Assembly: GCA_019914945.1 (NCBI GenBank)
Contig: CM034105.1
Location: 2,480,001 to 2,544,000 of the forward strand
DNA: 64,000 nucleotides
Reading direction: 5' to 3'
DNA from: Typha latifolia
Lineage: Eukaryota > Streptophyta > Magnoliopsida > Poales > Typhaceae
Shown: piece by piece, positions 40,622 through 53,728 of the stretch
How the letters are laid out: each line of letters begins with the position of its first letter
Numbering within the stretch: position 1 is the first letter of the stretch
The notes under the pieces: model-generated
The model's database searches: none
What the model saw: the letters and a program-made list of their open reading frames with translations, nothing else
Told to the model about the DNA's origin: nothing
Position numbers and translations under genes: made by a program

Positions 40622-43600
40622 ATGGCGCCCAAGGGCGGCCGCGGCAAGGCCAAGGGCGAGAAGAAGAAGAAGGATGAGAAGGGTAACTCTAAAAACTCTC
40701 CCTTCTTACTCTCTACTTACAATTTACTATTAGATTTTGCCTAACTCTCGCTTCTTTTTTTGTTTTATATATATATAAAAAGTTCTCCCTGTGGCCATGG
40801 ACATCACCGTAAACCTCCCTGACGACTCCCATGTCGTTCTAAAGGTCTGGTTAATTTTCTCCTCTCTTTTCTCTTGATTCCAAGTGTTAATTAACTAATG
40901 TTTAATGAGTATAATAAGAACAATACGGAACAAGGAGAGGATGCATCCAGGAAGGAGGAATGGATTCGTATCTAACTATTGGCGTCCTCCCATGTTTTCC
41001 CCGCGAGTTTTGAGATTAATTGTACCGCTGCATGTTCGTCATTAAATGGAGCTGCCCATTTGTTTTGGAGCTCATATTGATCACAGCCGTATACTCTTTC
41101 GTGCAGGGCATTTCGACGGACAGGATTATCGACATACGGCGACTGCTGTGTGTCAATACCATCACTTGTGGCATCACGAACTACTCACTTTCCCATGAGG
41201 TATACTGCTACTTAATTCCTAGCTAATCTCACAGATTCTAATCTTCTATTAAGTATCATCTATCAAGTTTCTCCATGGAAATTTTGGGGGCTAAGTGGTT
41301 GCATTGATGGGAACATTGGGAGTGTTATGAGCCGTCGATTTTGGCTGTGTGACAGATGATGGGGACAAGAGAAATGAAGTGGTGGGATGTTGTTATCTCG
41401 GGCTAATGATGCTTTAGTTTGAGGTCGTATCACGTTTAAAGTGCCAAATTGTATTAGATGGACATGGGATGAATGACTAATTTGTGGCTGGGATTTACTA
41501 GTGAGATGGTTTCTTTCAGCGAAAACAGAATCACAGTGTGGAGAATGAAATGGAGTCCAAATAGATATCAATCGAATATACTTTTTGCTTAAAATTTTTG
41601 AACCAATTAATTATCTAACAAAATGAGATTAAAATTATAACATTCTCTATGCTTAGCGTTTATTAGGATATCTCTTCTTATTAGCGGCCCCATTCTGTCC
41701 CGCATTTGGCTCCAATTGCTGGATTTATTTATGCATAACATTTCTTGTTATCGAGATACTAAACAAACACTAATCGAAAGCTTAATCCCATCATCTCCAG
41801 GTCCGAGGGCCAAGATTGAAGGACTCCGTCGACGTGTCCGCTTTGAAGCCGTGCGTTCTCACCCTGGTCGAAGGTAATTAGTTCTTCAAGCGTTTAAAAT
41901 AATATAATATTATGAGTAGTAGTTAACATAAGAACAACCTTTCCCTCTCTTCCTCGAAAGCAGAGGACTACGGCGAGGATCATGCCGTCGCGCACGTGTG
42001 CCGCCTCCTCGATATCACCGCCTGTACCTCCTGCTTCGGCCCGCCCCCGCCCCCTCCTCCTCCTCCTTCCCCCACCACCGCCGCCTCCCCCACCGCCGGC
42101 GACAAGAACTCCGCCGCCTCCACCGCGACCCCGGCCGTCCCCGGTGGAGGGAGGCGGAAGGCCTCGCCGGAGAGCAATCGCCAGACGCCGCCGGCGAAGG
42201 AGTCGAATGTAGACATCGAAGCGGAGATGAACGGCGCATGCCCTCGCCTCGGCGCCTTCTACGAGTTCTTCTCCCTCGCCAACCTCACGCCTCCCATCCA
42301 CTGTGAGTCCAGTTTTTTTTTCGCGGCCCAATTTCTTTGCAATATATCCTTTTATCTTTTTGAAACCAATAACAATAAATGCTTCCGATTATTTTTTGAT
42401 ATTTTCTTGCAGTCATAAGACGAGTAACCCAGCCGCGGCAAGATGAGAAACGCTCGGACGATCACCTCTTCTTTTTCGAGGTAGATCAATTGTTCTCTCT
42501 CTTAAATTCTTAGTGTTTTGGTGTTCTTCTTTGAAGTTGTTAAGAATCAATTGTGATTAAGTATTTGTTGAATATCTCTAGGCCAAGCTTTGTAATGGGA
42601 AGTTGGTGGTGGTGGAAGCTCGCAAAAAGGGCTTCTATAGCTTGGGGAAGCAGCGGGTGCTGTGCCATAATCTCGTAGATCTCCTGAGACATCTCAGTAG
42701 AGCGTTTGATAATGTTAGTGCTCTTCCTTACGTGTAGATGGACATTACCGCAGTATGGCTTTGAATTCTAATATGGAAAGGATTTGTGTTTTGGTTTCAG
42801 GCATACGAAGATCTGATGAAGGCCTTCTTGGAGCGTAATAAGGTGTGTTATTGGTCAAACTATCTGATGGTGAATCTATTTTATTCTATCGGTTTACATT
42901 CTAAATTTCTTCAAATTCTAGGTTTGTTCAATTGTATCAAACAATGCCATTAGTTATTTGCAAGTTCATTTGTCTCTTTTCCGATTACATATGTTTCGAT
43001 TCCATTGTTGCCTTGATCGTCTGTGTGTGTGTTTTAGACACTTCTTTCTTGTCTAAAATCCACCATAATAATCTCTAGGGACTGTCATAACAGTTTTCTA
43101 AGTCAATGAATAATGAATTAGCATGTAGATCAATGGGCATTCTTGATGCGCTCATCATTGTAATAGCTTGGAGCATTTGTTCGATCAAATTCTTTATTTT
43201 TTCTTGTTGCACTTGATTTCATTCAGCTGTAGGTCAATTAAGAATTGATTCTCTTTTGCAGTTTGGGAATCTTCCCTTTGGGTATCGAGCAAATACATGG
43301 CTTGTTCCTCCCATTGCTGCCCAATCACCATCAACATTTCCTTCTCTTCCAGCAGAGGATGAAACATGGGGAGGCAATGGAGGTGGTTGGGGAAGGGATG
43401 GCAAAAGTGATATGATGCCTTGGGCCAATGAGTTTATGTTACTCACATCCATGCCTTGCAAAACAGCAGAGGAGAGGCAAGTTCGTGACAGGAGAGCTTT
43501 CCTACTGCATAGCCTATTTGTAGATGTTGCAATCTTCCGAGCCATTGCAGCTATAAAGCATGTGATGGAGGGAGATAACAGAATATATCAAACTGAGACA

Positions 43601-46600
43601 GATGAAGTTTTGCACTTTGAGACGGTGGGGGATTTTAGCATCACTGTCACCAAGGATACTTCTGATGCAAGCTGTAAGTTAGATACTAAAATAGATGGGA
43701 GTAGAAATATAGGGATGGACTCGAGACATCTTGCAGAAAGAAACCTATTAAAAGGAATCACTGCAGATGAAAATACAGCTGCCCATGTATGACACATTCT
43801 TAAACTTATATCTTTTTTCAACATATTCTAGTAATTTTGTCTTACAATGATGAATAATCGGTTTAATTACATAACAAAGGATTAAGTTCTAGGCTTTCAA
43901 CTGCAGGATATTGTCACCCTGGGTGTTGTCAATGTGAGATATTGTGGTTACATTGCAGTTGCCAAAGTCAATCATCATGACAAAGGCAAAGTGGATTTTC
44001 CTTTGCAACCTGTCGACATCAAGGATCAGCCTGAAGGGGGAGCTAATGCTCTCAACATTAATAGGTGCTTAACTGATCTCACTAATGATTGCTTCTAGTA
44101 TCATCAGACATCAGATAAGAATATCATGTAGATTTATTCTGTTTAAATGGCTATTGTTTTTCCAGTTTGCGGATGCTCCTTAATAAAAGCTGCACATCGG
44201 GAGAGAAAAGGACATCAAATCATGTACCGAACTCAAAGCATGAGGAACTAGCTGCGGTACAAGATTTTGTTGAGAAATTGTTGAAAGAGAGCCTCACGAA
44301 GCTTGAGGAGGAGGACGTCGGCTCCAATTTTTTCATGAGATGGGAACTTGGTGCCTGCTGGATACAGCATCTGCAAGATCAGAACAATGCAGAAAAAGAT
44401 AAGAAACAGGAAGGAGAAAAAGATAAAAAGCAAAATATTGAAAAGGCTAAAAAGGAAACAAGGATTGAAGGGCTTGGGAAGCCTCTCAAAATTCTCAAGA
44501 ATTCAAAGAAGTTGACTGATGCAAGTGATAAACTATCATCGGTTGACAGTAAATTGTCTGATGAAATAGCTGGCAGTGAAAGCCAAAAATCCAAGTTGCC
44601 ATTTTCTGAACCTCAAGGAGAAAGTAAAGTAACTGAGAGTTTATGCGTGCTTAAAGATTTGTTACCTGATACTGCATTTACACGTTTAAAAGAATCAGAA
44701 ACAGGACTTCATATGAAGGTGAGCATCCGTGGCAAATTATGTTTTCTGTGGAATTAATCACTTTTGGGTTTATGTTTTATAGTGTTCAGAAGTTTTCTTA
44801 GAGATTGAGCATTCTGATTAGGGTTTATTGGTAGTAAGGGAAGTCTTTAACCTTATGCGGTTATGCCTGAATATCTGGTCTATTGAACACGTTGAATAAT
44901 TTTTATTAACTCATTATTTTAACACTTAGTCAGATGCGTCTCATAGATTTTCCTCCACCTAGAAACTAAAATTGACTAAGATTAAATGACTTACCCCCAA
45001 TTATGAAGATGACTATTTTCGAACAAGAAGCACCTAACTGATTACAGCATAGATTATCATTCCTTTCCTTACCTCTTTGTATAATTACCCATTATGCTAA
45101 ATTAAGGATTTGGAACATTGTACTGTGTTCCCTTTTGAAGGAGAGAATAACATTTTTTGATCAACAGTCTCCACAGGAATTAATAGAGATGGCTCTGAAA
45201 TATTATGATGAAGTTGCTCTTCCAAAGTTGGTAAGCCTCAATATCACAGTGGTGCATATTTATTCTTTGAAGGTTCCTCTTCAGAGGTGTGATGACTAAC
45301 CGATGAAGTGTTTCAGGTTGCAGATTTTGGTTCACTGGAACTTTCACCTGTTGATGGTCGCACTCTAACTGACTTCATGCACACAAGAGGCCTTCATATG
45401 CGCTCTCTTGGGCAAGTCGTACGTTCCTTATCTTGACCATCATACCTCTATCTAAACCAGTTGTAATCTCTTTTTCTGTAATATGTGATGCCGATCTAAT
45501 TATTATGTACTGTGGTTAATTTCTATTAGGTCAAGCTTTCTGAGAAGCTTTCACATGTACAGTCCCTGTGTTTACATGAGATGATAGTACGAGCTTTCAA
45601 GCACATTCTTCGATCTGTGATTTCTGCTATTTCAGATGCTCAACAGCTGGCAATATCGATTGCTGCAACACTCAACTTGCTCCTTGGAATTCCTAATTCT
45701 GGAGTACTGGAAAATACTCCTAATCTTCATCCCCTCGTGTGGAGATGGTTGATAGCATTCTTGAAAAAGAGATATGGGTGGGAGCTTACAGGAACAAATT
45801 ATCGTGATGTTAGGAAATATGCAATTCTGAGAGGACTATGTCATAAGGTAACAATTGCACCTTAAAAATCTTAGTACTATTTGTAACAGTGAACTTACAC
45901 CTCCCTTGTGTTTAGGTGGGTATTGAGTTGGCGCCACGCGATTTTGATATGGATTCTGCATTCCCATTTCAAAAACTAGATATTATTAGCCTGATACCGG
46001 TGCACAAAGTAAGGATTGCAAACTTTGTGATGATTCTAGTGCTCTGTTGACAAGCTAACTTAAATATACATTTTCTCATGCCTTTTCTTTTATATCACCG
46101 CAGCAAGTCGCATGCTCATCTGCAGATGGACGACAACTCTTGGAGTCTTCAAAAACAGCTCTTGACAAGGGCAAACTTGAAGATGCAGTCAATTATGGCA
46201 CAAAGGTAATTCTAGATACAAGCCTTATCCTGTATTGCTATGGACCTATTTTTTATCGCCTTATACAAAAGTTTATATGAATCCAGGCTCTTGCTAAGCT
46301 CATAGCAGTATGTGGTCCTTATCATCGGATGACAGCAGGAGCATATAGCCTTTTAGCTGTTGTTCTTTATCATACTGGAGATTTTAACCAGGTACTTCTT
46401 TTTAAGTCCTGATCTATGTTACAGAGCAATGATCCTTTGATATTCTGAAGCATCTGTAAATTTTTATAGATTTAGAATTTTAAATGCTAGGATAAGAGAT
46501 TTATGTGTTACCCTATTTTCATGGTAGTATCAATTTTATTAAAGATGACTAAATATAATGCTTGCATGGTTCAGGCTACAATATTGCTTGACAGGCAAGA

Positions 46601-49600
46601 TGTACATTTGAACCGATATTAATGGTAAGTTAGCAAGGGTTATGCAATTTATGCTAGAGAAAATGCAGAAGAGGCACTAGTGTAACAACAAAGCGTGCAG
46701 AACAACCGACTAGTTTAGAAGGTACTGCTATATAACAATGATCAAGGGAAGACTTAGCATGAGAGGTGATCATCTTTATAGTGAAGGACATGGAATGTGG
46801 TTCTAGGCCTTATCTACATGGATGAACATTGTGAGGAAAGAATTAAGAAAAGTTGAAATGTGATGAAAGTTGCTTTTTCTTGGAGTTGCATGGGAATATT
46901 CTAAATCTGAACAGTGAATGCATTAAATAGAGAAAGTTTGATGATCATTTTAAATTAACCTTCTCCTGCCTATATAAACTTAGTTGAAATAATATTTTAA
47001 TTTCCAGGCCACAATTTATCAACAAAAGGCTCTTGACATAAATGAAAGGGAACTTGGGCTGGATCATCCTGATACAATGAAGAGTTATGGGGACCTTGCT
47101 GTGTTCTATTACCGACTCCAGCATACAGAACTGGCTCTTAAGTAAGTTGCATCTTTACTAAAATTTGGTGTATTGGTATTAACGATTCTCATCATTTCCT
47201 GATTGAACTACTTCTTGCTTTGCTCATTTTTTCCTTTAATAATTAGCTTATTTAATAAAGAAATCTAATTTCTTTCTTGAAGTGGCTCAAGAAATTAATG
47301 TTGATATTGTTCAGAAAGGCAATGCTGTCGTATACATTTTACTTGGTTATGATATCTATATATTCCTTTATGATTCAATTGCTCACTGACTGTGAAACAG
47401 CTAAATCTGATAGTTATAACAATGCTTATGAGATCCTACATCCCTAATTTAAATTATTAATTCATGCTTATAAGATTCAATTGTCCTTTATCCTTCTTTC
47501 ACCCTGAAGTATTGCTATCTGGATACATCTATGGAATTCTTCTTGCATTTTAGCAGTTCCTCTATTTCATCAATTTGGAAAAACAAACTTTAGTAGCATA
47601 AAGCAGATTAACTATTTCAAACAGTAAGCTCTTTTCTCAAAGAAGCTTCCTATAGTTTGGAGGGTATATTTTTGAACCAAGTGTTGGGTGAATGACCGGT
47701 ACAAGAAGGTTTGCTTTTGAGTGAATATTCTCCCTTTCCTTTATACAGAGTGGTAATTACTTAGTGAGCAGACAGTACCGGTTACTCTTGGCAATTTAGT
47801 TTAAACTTTAAAATACTTAGATAAGAGGTTGCAGGGTATGTTAAAAAGTGCACTGAGTTCATGGTTTCTCTTTCTAATCACTTGAATAGCTCATCAGCAT
47901 ATCTCGAGGACACAACTTGGCTCCACATTATTTGAAGAAATTAAAATTATCGAGTAGAGTGGTTTTTCAGTAAATTTAGATTACCAGATGTAGATAGATA
48001 AGAAAGATTCATAAAGAAGCAGATTCTCAAGGAAATTACCAATGCTTTTGTAGGATTGCTTGAGCAGAAAAGTTATACAAATTGCTGAGAAAATATGTTA
48101 TGACCTCTAGTTTCTCTTGCAGGTAAACAATTGAATAAGGATTAAGTACTGTTCCTTACGGCCATATCTAGTTGAACTCTAAAGTTGAACTTTAAGTACA
48201 TCTATATGTAGTTGTTGTATTTTCTTTTTCTCTGAGGAGAACAAGTTATTTTTGTTGCATATCTCTGGTTCTCTTCCTAACTGATTCATGTAAATTTTAG
48301 TTACTTGCTATTTTCCTATTCTTGTTCATGGCTAGTAATAATATGTGCATATGCCATACAGTGTTTTTTGTTTAATGCAACATTTTATAATAGCCAGGAA
48401 TCAGGTGAACCATAAGAATGATTTTATAGTTCATTACCATCTTTTCATTAGACTTTTTGATGTAAATCAGGTATGTGAAGCGAGCATTGTATCTTCTTCA
48501 TCTTACTTGCGGATCATCTCATCCAAATACAGCTGCTACATATATCAATGTGGCCATGATGGAGGAAGGCTTAGGAAATGTACATGTAGCACTAAGATAC
48601 CTGCATAAAGCCTTAAAATGCAACCAGAGGTTACTCGGCCCCGACCATATTCAGGTGTCCATCTGTTCTTATACTTCAAGTTTCTCTCTGATTTCTGTTT
48701 CCTTGGTTGTAGAATAACAGCTGCTATTTATCCATGTATACTTTTTGATTAAAATTGTGTGTTTCACTATTCACAATTCATACTTTTGGTCTGCCTGCTT
48801 ATCAATAGTAAGAAAGTAGCCATATGAGAAATCCAGTTAACATTCCTGTCTTCTGTGATCTTTTGGTTGTTGAGCAGTGAAGGTGTCAAGTTTTGCTTAT
48901 CCTTCTAAAATACACATGCTTTATTTGCAATTTATTGTCTTGTGATGGACAAGACGAGAAGGTCCTACGACAATTTTTTTTAATCTTTCTCTGTTGTCTA
49001 AACTATTTTCATCCCTATGAGACTTTCTTGAGCACATGCTCCTGGGTTGCATGAGCATAAACTGCTAGCAAGGAGGTAGATTATTCTCGCTGATGGACCT
49101 CATAACTTTTAGGCCAATCCCTTCGGTTCTCTAATATTGTTTGGTCCAGAAACTTAGCAGTACTTTCTATAAGGTTGATGTAACATCTAGAATTGGTCAT
49201 CAAAATCTAGTATCTACTAATTGTTTTGGAGCTTTCTCATCTTTAAGTTGTGTTCTGGCGGATCCCATATTGTTGGGAAAAGGCTCCCTTCAAGATTGCT
49301 GCCTTTTGGTGTACTTATTTCTGCTTAAAATATCATATTTCTGATATATTTGTTTCTGTTATATGTAAACTTCAGACTGCAGCAAGCTATCATGCTATAG
49401 CCATTGCACTTTCATTGATGGAAGCATATCCTTTGAGCGTTCAACATGAACAGACTACCTTGCAAATTCTTCGAGCGAAGCTTGGTCCTGATGACTTGCG
49501 GACTCAGGTAACAGTATTGTAAATTTTTGTGGATAATTTGTTTATTACCCTTTTTCTCCATCCCATTTACTTTATTTTTTTTTTGGAAAGACATCCCATT

Positions 49601-52600
49601 TACTTTCTTACTTTACCTGTTTTAAAATATTTGTCATTTTTTTGGTGATGTTCAAAGGATGCTGCTGCTTGGCTTGAATACTTTGAATCAAAGGTCATCG
49701 AGCAGCAAGAGGCTGCCCGTAATGGTACTCGGAAACCTGATGCATCTATTGCTAGCAAAGGCCATCTAAGGTATGGATGTTGGTTATATGATTGGATCAA
49801 TAGCCATTAATAGAGAGATCTTACTCTATCTCCTATGGCTTACTAATTTCTGGAATTTTTATTTGATCAGATCTTAAAAGTTTTTTTTTGCTCTGATGCA
49901 GTGTTTCTGATCTTCTTGATTACATAAATCCCAACCAAGATGTCAGAGGAAGAGACTCTGAGTTGGCAAAGAGGAGAAACATAGGTGTCAAGGTGCATAG
50001 CTGAGTTGTCTTTCCATTCTATTCCTCCTTTTGAAGATAACCATGGTTAGAAAGTATGCCGAATATACATGATGACTTAGATCAACAGGCTGATGATTCT
50101 TATAGTTTCACTTGTCTCGGACAGTAAATCAAATGCAAAGATAGGTGAAAAGGATGAAAATAGTATATTGCTAAAATTGTAAGCATGTGAATAGAGTTTT
50201 AGGCGGAGCCAGTACCGGTTGAGGAGTTGGCATCATAGTATATTTTGATAATTTCAGTTGCTTGACTGATCCTAGTAGGTATGAGCTCCAACAGGTCATG
50301 TAATTAAACCAAAAAGGATGAATGGCTTTAATTCTTTTTTTTTTTTTATGAAGCTGGGTAAGTGCTACAATATTATTTGCTCTTCTAGTAAGTAAAGTGT
50401 CTCCTAAACTTCTTATGGACGTCACTTCACTTGACTATATTTTTCCTCTTTTATTGTCAAGTTATTCATATTATTTTGTTATGTTATTATAGGACATATT
50501 ATGGAAACTATTTACAAATTGCTTGGGTTCTCATTTCTCACAGACTTATTATCTAGATAACTAAATTATATATTGTTTTGACAATTGTTAATATCATATA
50601 GTAGTTTGTTTTTCAGGAATTTACTTGCTGAATAATTAGTTGTGTTCAAAAAGCAAACACTGTATTGACCTTATATTGCTAGGTGTTGTTCTGTAGATCT
50701 CTTTGCAATATAGTAATATAATGACATTCTATATGGTGAAATTAATAAGCAGTTCAAACTAGGAAGGGTTGACATTTTCATACTTCAAGCATTTCCATAT
50801 GTGATACCTTACCGGATACTATACTATCTTTTATTCCAAGTAGTTGTGGAAGGTTTTATTTGTTCTATATGTTGACAGATTTTATAGAGGATTATATATG
50901 GATATGAAGGAGACTGTAGTTAGACATTTAGAGTTTCATGCCATAATGGCAACACTTATGCTCTATAGTTAATATTCTAGTGTTTCCTATTTCTAGTAAC
51001 TAGTATAATATTTAGAACAATTTATGAATGGTAGATGGATTTTGCTGACAATTAAATTGGAGCTGCATTTGGATTTATACTGTTACACATTAATACAACA
51101 ATTTGTCAATTAAGTAAGATACACACGCACATACTGGATTCTCTTAGACACAGGCATGTAAATATGTAACATCCTTAGCGTACCATATCTTTACTTAGCA
51201 AAACTTTCCATGGGCATGAAATGGATTTGTTTGACTCGCACACATTATACTTTTTTATTCTCTCACTGCTATAAATTTGATATTCTATGCTGTTTAAGAC
51301 AAACTTTTCAGTTTGAAACTCAAATGCAGCTTAAGTGATGTTTTCAAAATTTTAGTACATTTTGTTTTAGGTTTCACTATTTCTTATGTGATGATGAGTC
51401 AAAACTTTTATTCCTGATCAGGCAAAAGTGCATCCTGCTCAAATGTTGAATGTAGAAAGTTCTGAGGCATCTTCCAAAGACTCCAACGCATCAATTTCAG
51501 ATGAAGAAAAACCATTCACTGAACCTGTATCTGGCCAAGATGAGAATAGCATGGGTACTTCAGATTTTGAGCCTAAAACTGAAGTTGAACTCAAGGAGCA
51601 GGTAGCATCTTCTGAACAACCTGTAGGAGTGACTGAAGAGAAGCTGACTTTTGCTAATGAAGTGGTGGGAGAGGTAAGCGCAGAACCAGAAGATGGCTGG
51701 CAGCCTGTTCAAAGGCCTAGATCAGCTGGAGGTTCTGGAAAGCGACTTAAGCATCACCGACCAAATACTAGAAAGGCAGATGATTATCAGATTTATGATG
51801 TTCCACCTGAGACTACTCAGTCTAAGCCAAGGTTTTATTATTCAAATAGCCGCTATTACTTATTGAAGAAGCGGACTGTAGTTCCTGGAAACTACACTGA
51901 TCATCCACATGTGAAAATCCAGCCACCCAGTGCTAAATTTGGTCGGAAAATATATAGGGCTGTTACATATAGGGTCAAGTCAGTAACTTCATCTATCGAG
52001 GCAACTGATAATTCTAGGAGTGTTGGTGAGAAAATGAATACTCAAGTGGAATCTCTGATGACACACTTAACTGTTGACAATACTGCACAAAAAGTTCAAA
52101 GGGAATGTGAGTTGGACAACACTATGATTGCAAACCTTGTAAATGTACCATCATATAAAGATGTTGCACTGGCACCTCCTGGAACAATTACTAAGATTCA
52201 GATCATAAGACCTAAAGATGATGCACCACTGAATCAAGAATTGCCGAGTCAAAAACATGAGCAAAACACAGATCTGTCAGTGGCTAAAGATCATGCAGAA
52301 AAAGCAACTTTTCTACTAGATTTAAATGATTCCAGGCAAGAAGATAACTGTTGTCAGGGAGTGTCATTGCACTCTAAGGAAATGAAAATTGCTGAGAAGG
52401 AAGAACAAAGCCAGAGAACTGATGAAGATGTTTCATTGGAGTTGCCTTCTCTAGAGACTGAAGTAGCTTTACCTGGGAACAAGTCAACTGGTATTAATTT
52501 TGGCGATCATGCATATGGTGAGGAGGGCCAAAAGGTGATACAGACTAATGAGTTTGGTGATAACATTGAATCTTCAGAATCAATTGCAAATGAAAAAATT

Positions 52601-53728
52601 GAGTGTGCAAATGATGAATCTAAAGGGGGATATCTTGAAGAAGTTTCATCCAGCAGCATTGAAACTAAAACCAATCCATTCTCTACAACAAATCAAGATG
52701 ATCTTGATAATGTTGACATCCCTGAAAGGTCTGGTGGCAGTGATCCAAAGACAAAGTTGCTGTTGAACACCAGTGATGGGAAGGACATCCCTAATAAGAA
52801 GTTGTCTGCTGCTGCCGCACCATTTAACCCATCTCCTACAGTTGTCATCAGCCCTGTTGCAGTAAGTGTTGGCCTTCCACCAACTGGTGCCATTCCCACA
52901 GTTACACGTTGGCCTGTGAATGTCACTCTTCACCCTGGACCTGCAGCTGTAATGCCAGGTGCACCTCCTATGTGTACCTCTCCTCATCATCCATACCCTC
53001 CTTCCCCTCGGCCACCTAACATCTTACATCCCTTGCCATTCATGTATCCAACATATGCTCAGCCTCAAGCAGTTCCTAACACCACATTTGCCATGAACAG
53101 CAATATGTTTCCCACAAATCATTATGCATGGCAATTCAATATGAATCCAAATGCATCTGATTTTCCTCCGGGATCGATGTGGCCAGGATGTCATCCAGTT
53201 GACTTCTCTGTTATTCCACCAGTTATTAATCATATTCCTGAATCTCAGTCGGAAACACCTGCACAGACCAACGCTGCCTGTGTGAGTTCAATACCTTCTC
53301 TAGACAACAAGACTGCAGAAGCAGTCAATAAAGAAGAGGGTGTCGAGGAACATGCACTTGTGGAAAATGACAGTATGTCTGCTGATAACCATCCAGCAGA
53401 TGAGCAAGAATCTAGAGAAAGTCATCTAAAAGAAGCAGCAAAAATTGAACTGAAACCTGAGATACTCCTTAGAGAAAACTCACAGGACAGTGGCGAAAGA
53501 CGTGTCTTGAGGAATAGTACAAAGTACGAGGGCAATGGCAGCTTCAGCATATACATAAAGGGCAGAAGTCGTCGGAAACAGACTCCCAGAATGCCTATAA
53601 GCTTGCTCAATAGGCCATATGGATCACATTCTTTCAAAGTGATTTATAATAGAGTAGTCAGAGGAAATGATGAATCCAGGCCAACCAATGTAGCATCTGG
53701 TGAAGATGTCATTGCCAGCAATGCATAA
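40622..53728 (+). CDS. REC1: REDUCED CHLOROPLAST COVERAGE 1-like TPR protein (CLU family)
   Basis: Plant-specific branch of the CLU/FRIENDLY family; Arabidopsis REC proteins act in cytosol and nucleus and set the share of cell volume given to chloroplasts. Twenty-three exons, all in phase: 40622-40682, 40783-40844, 41107-41199, 41801-41873, 41964-42302, 42413-42480, 42582-42713, 42801-42842, 43262-43786, 43907-44064, 44166-44718, 45168-45230, 45317-45418, 45530-45847, 45916-46008, 46104-46205, 46287-46391, 47008-47141, 48471-48654, 49376-49507, 49658-49770, 49902-49992, 51422-53728; 1949 residues. Basic start [17 protein letters not shown], ubiquitin-like N-domain ([20 protein letters not shown]), a Pro run near 130, CLU region about 290-860 ([41 protein letters not shown]), TPR repeats about 895-1113. 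The tail [16 protein letters not shown] and [21 protein letters not shown] points to REC1 rather than REC2/3. Confidence 0.93.
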
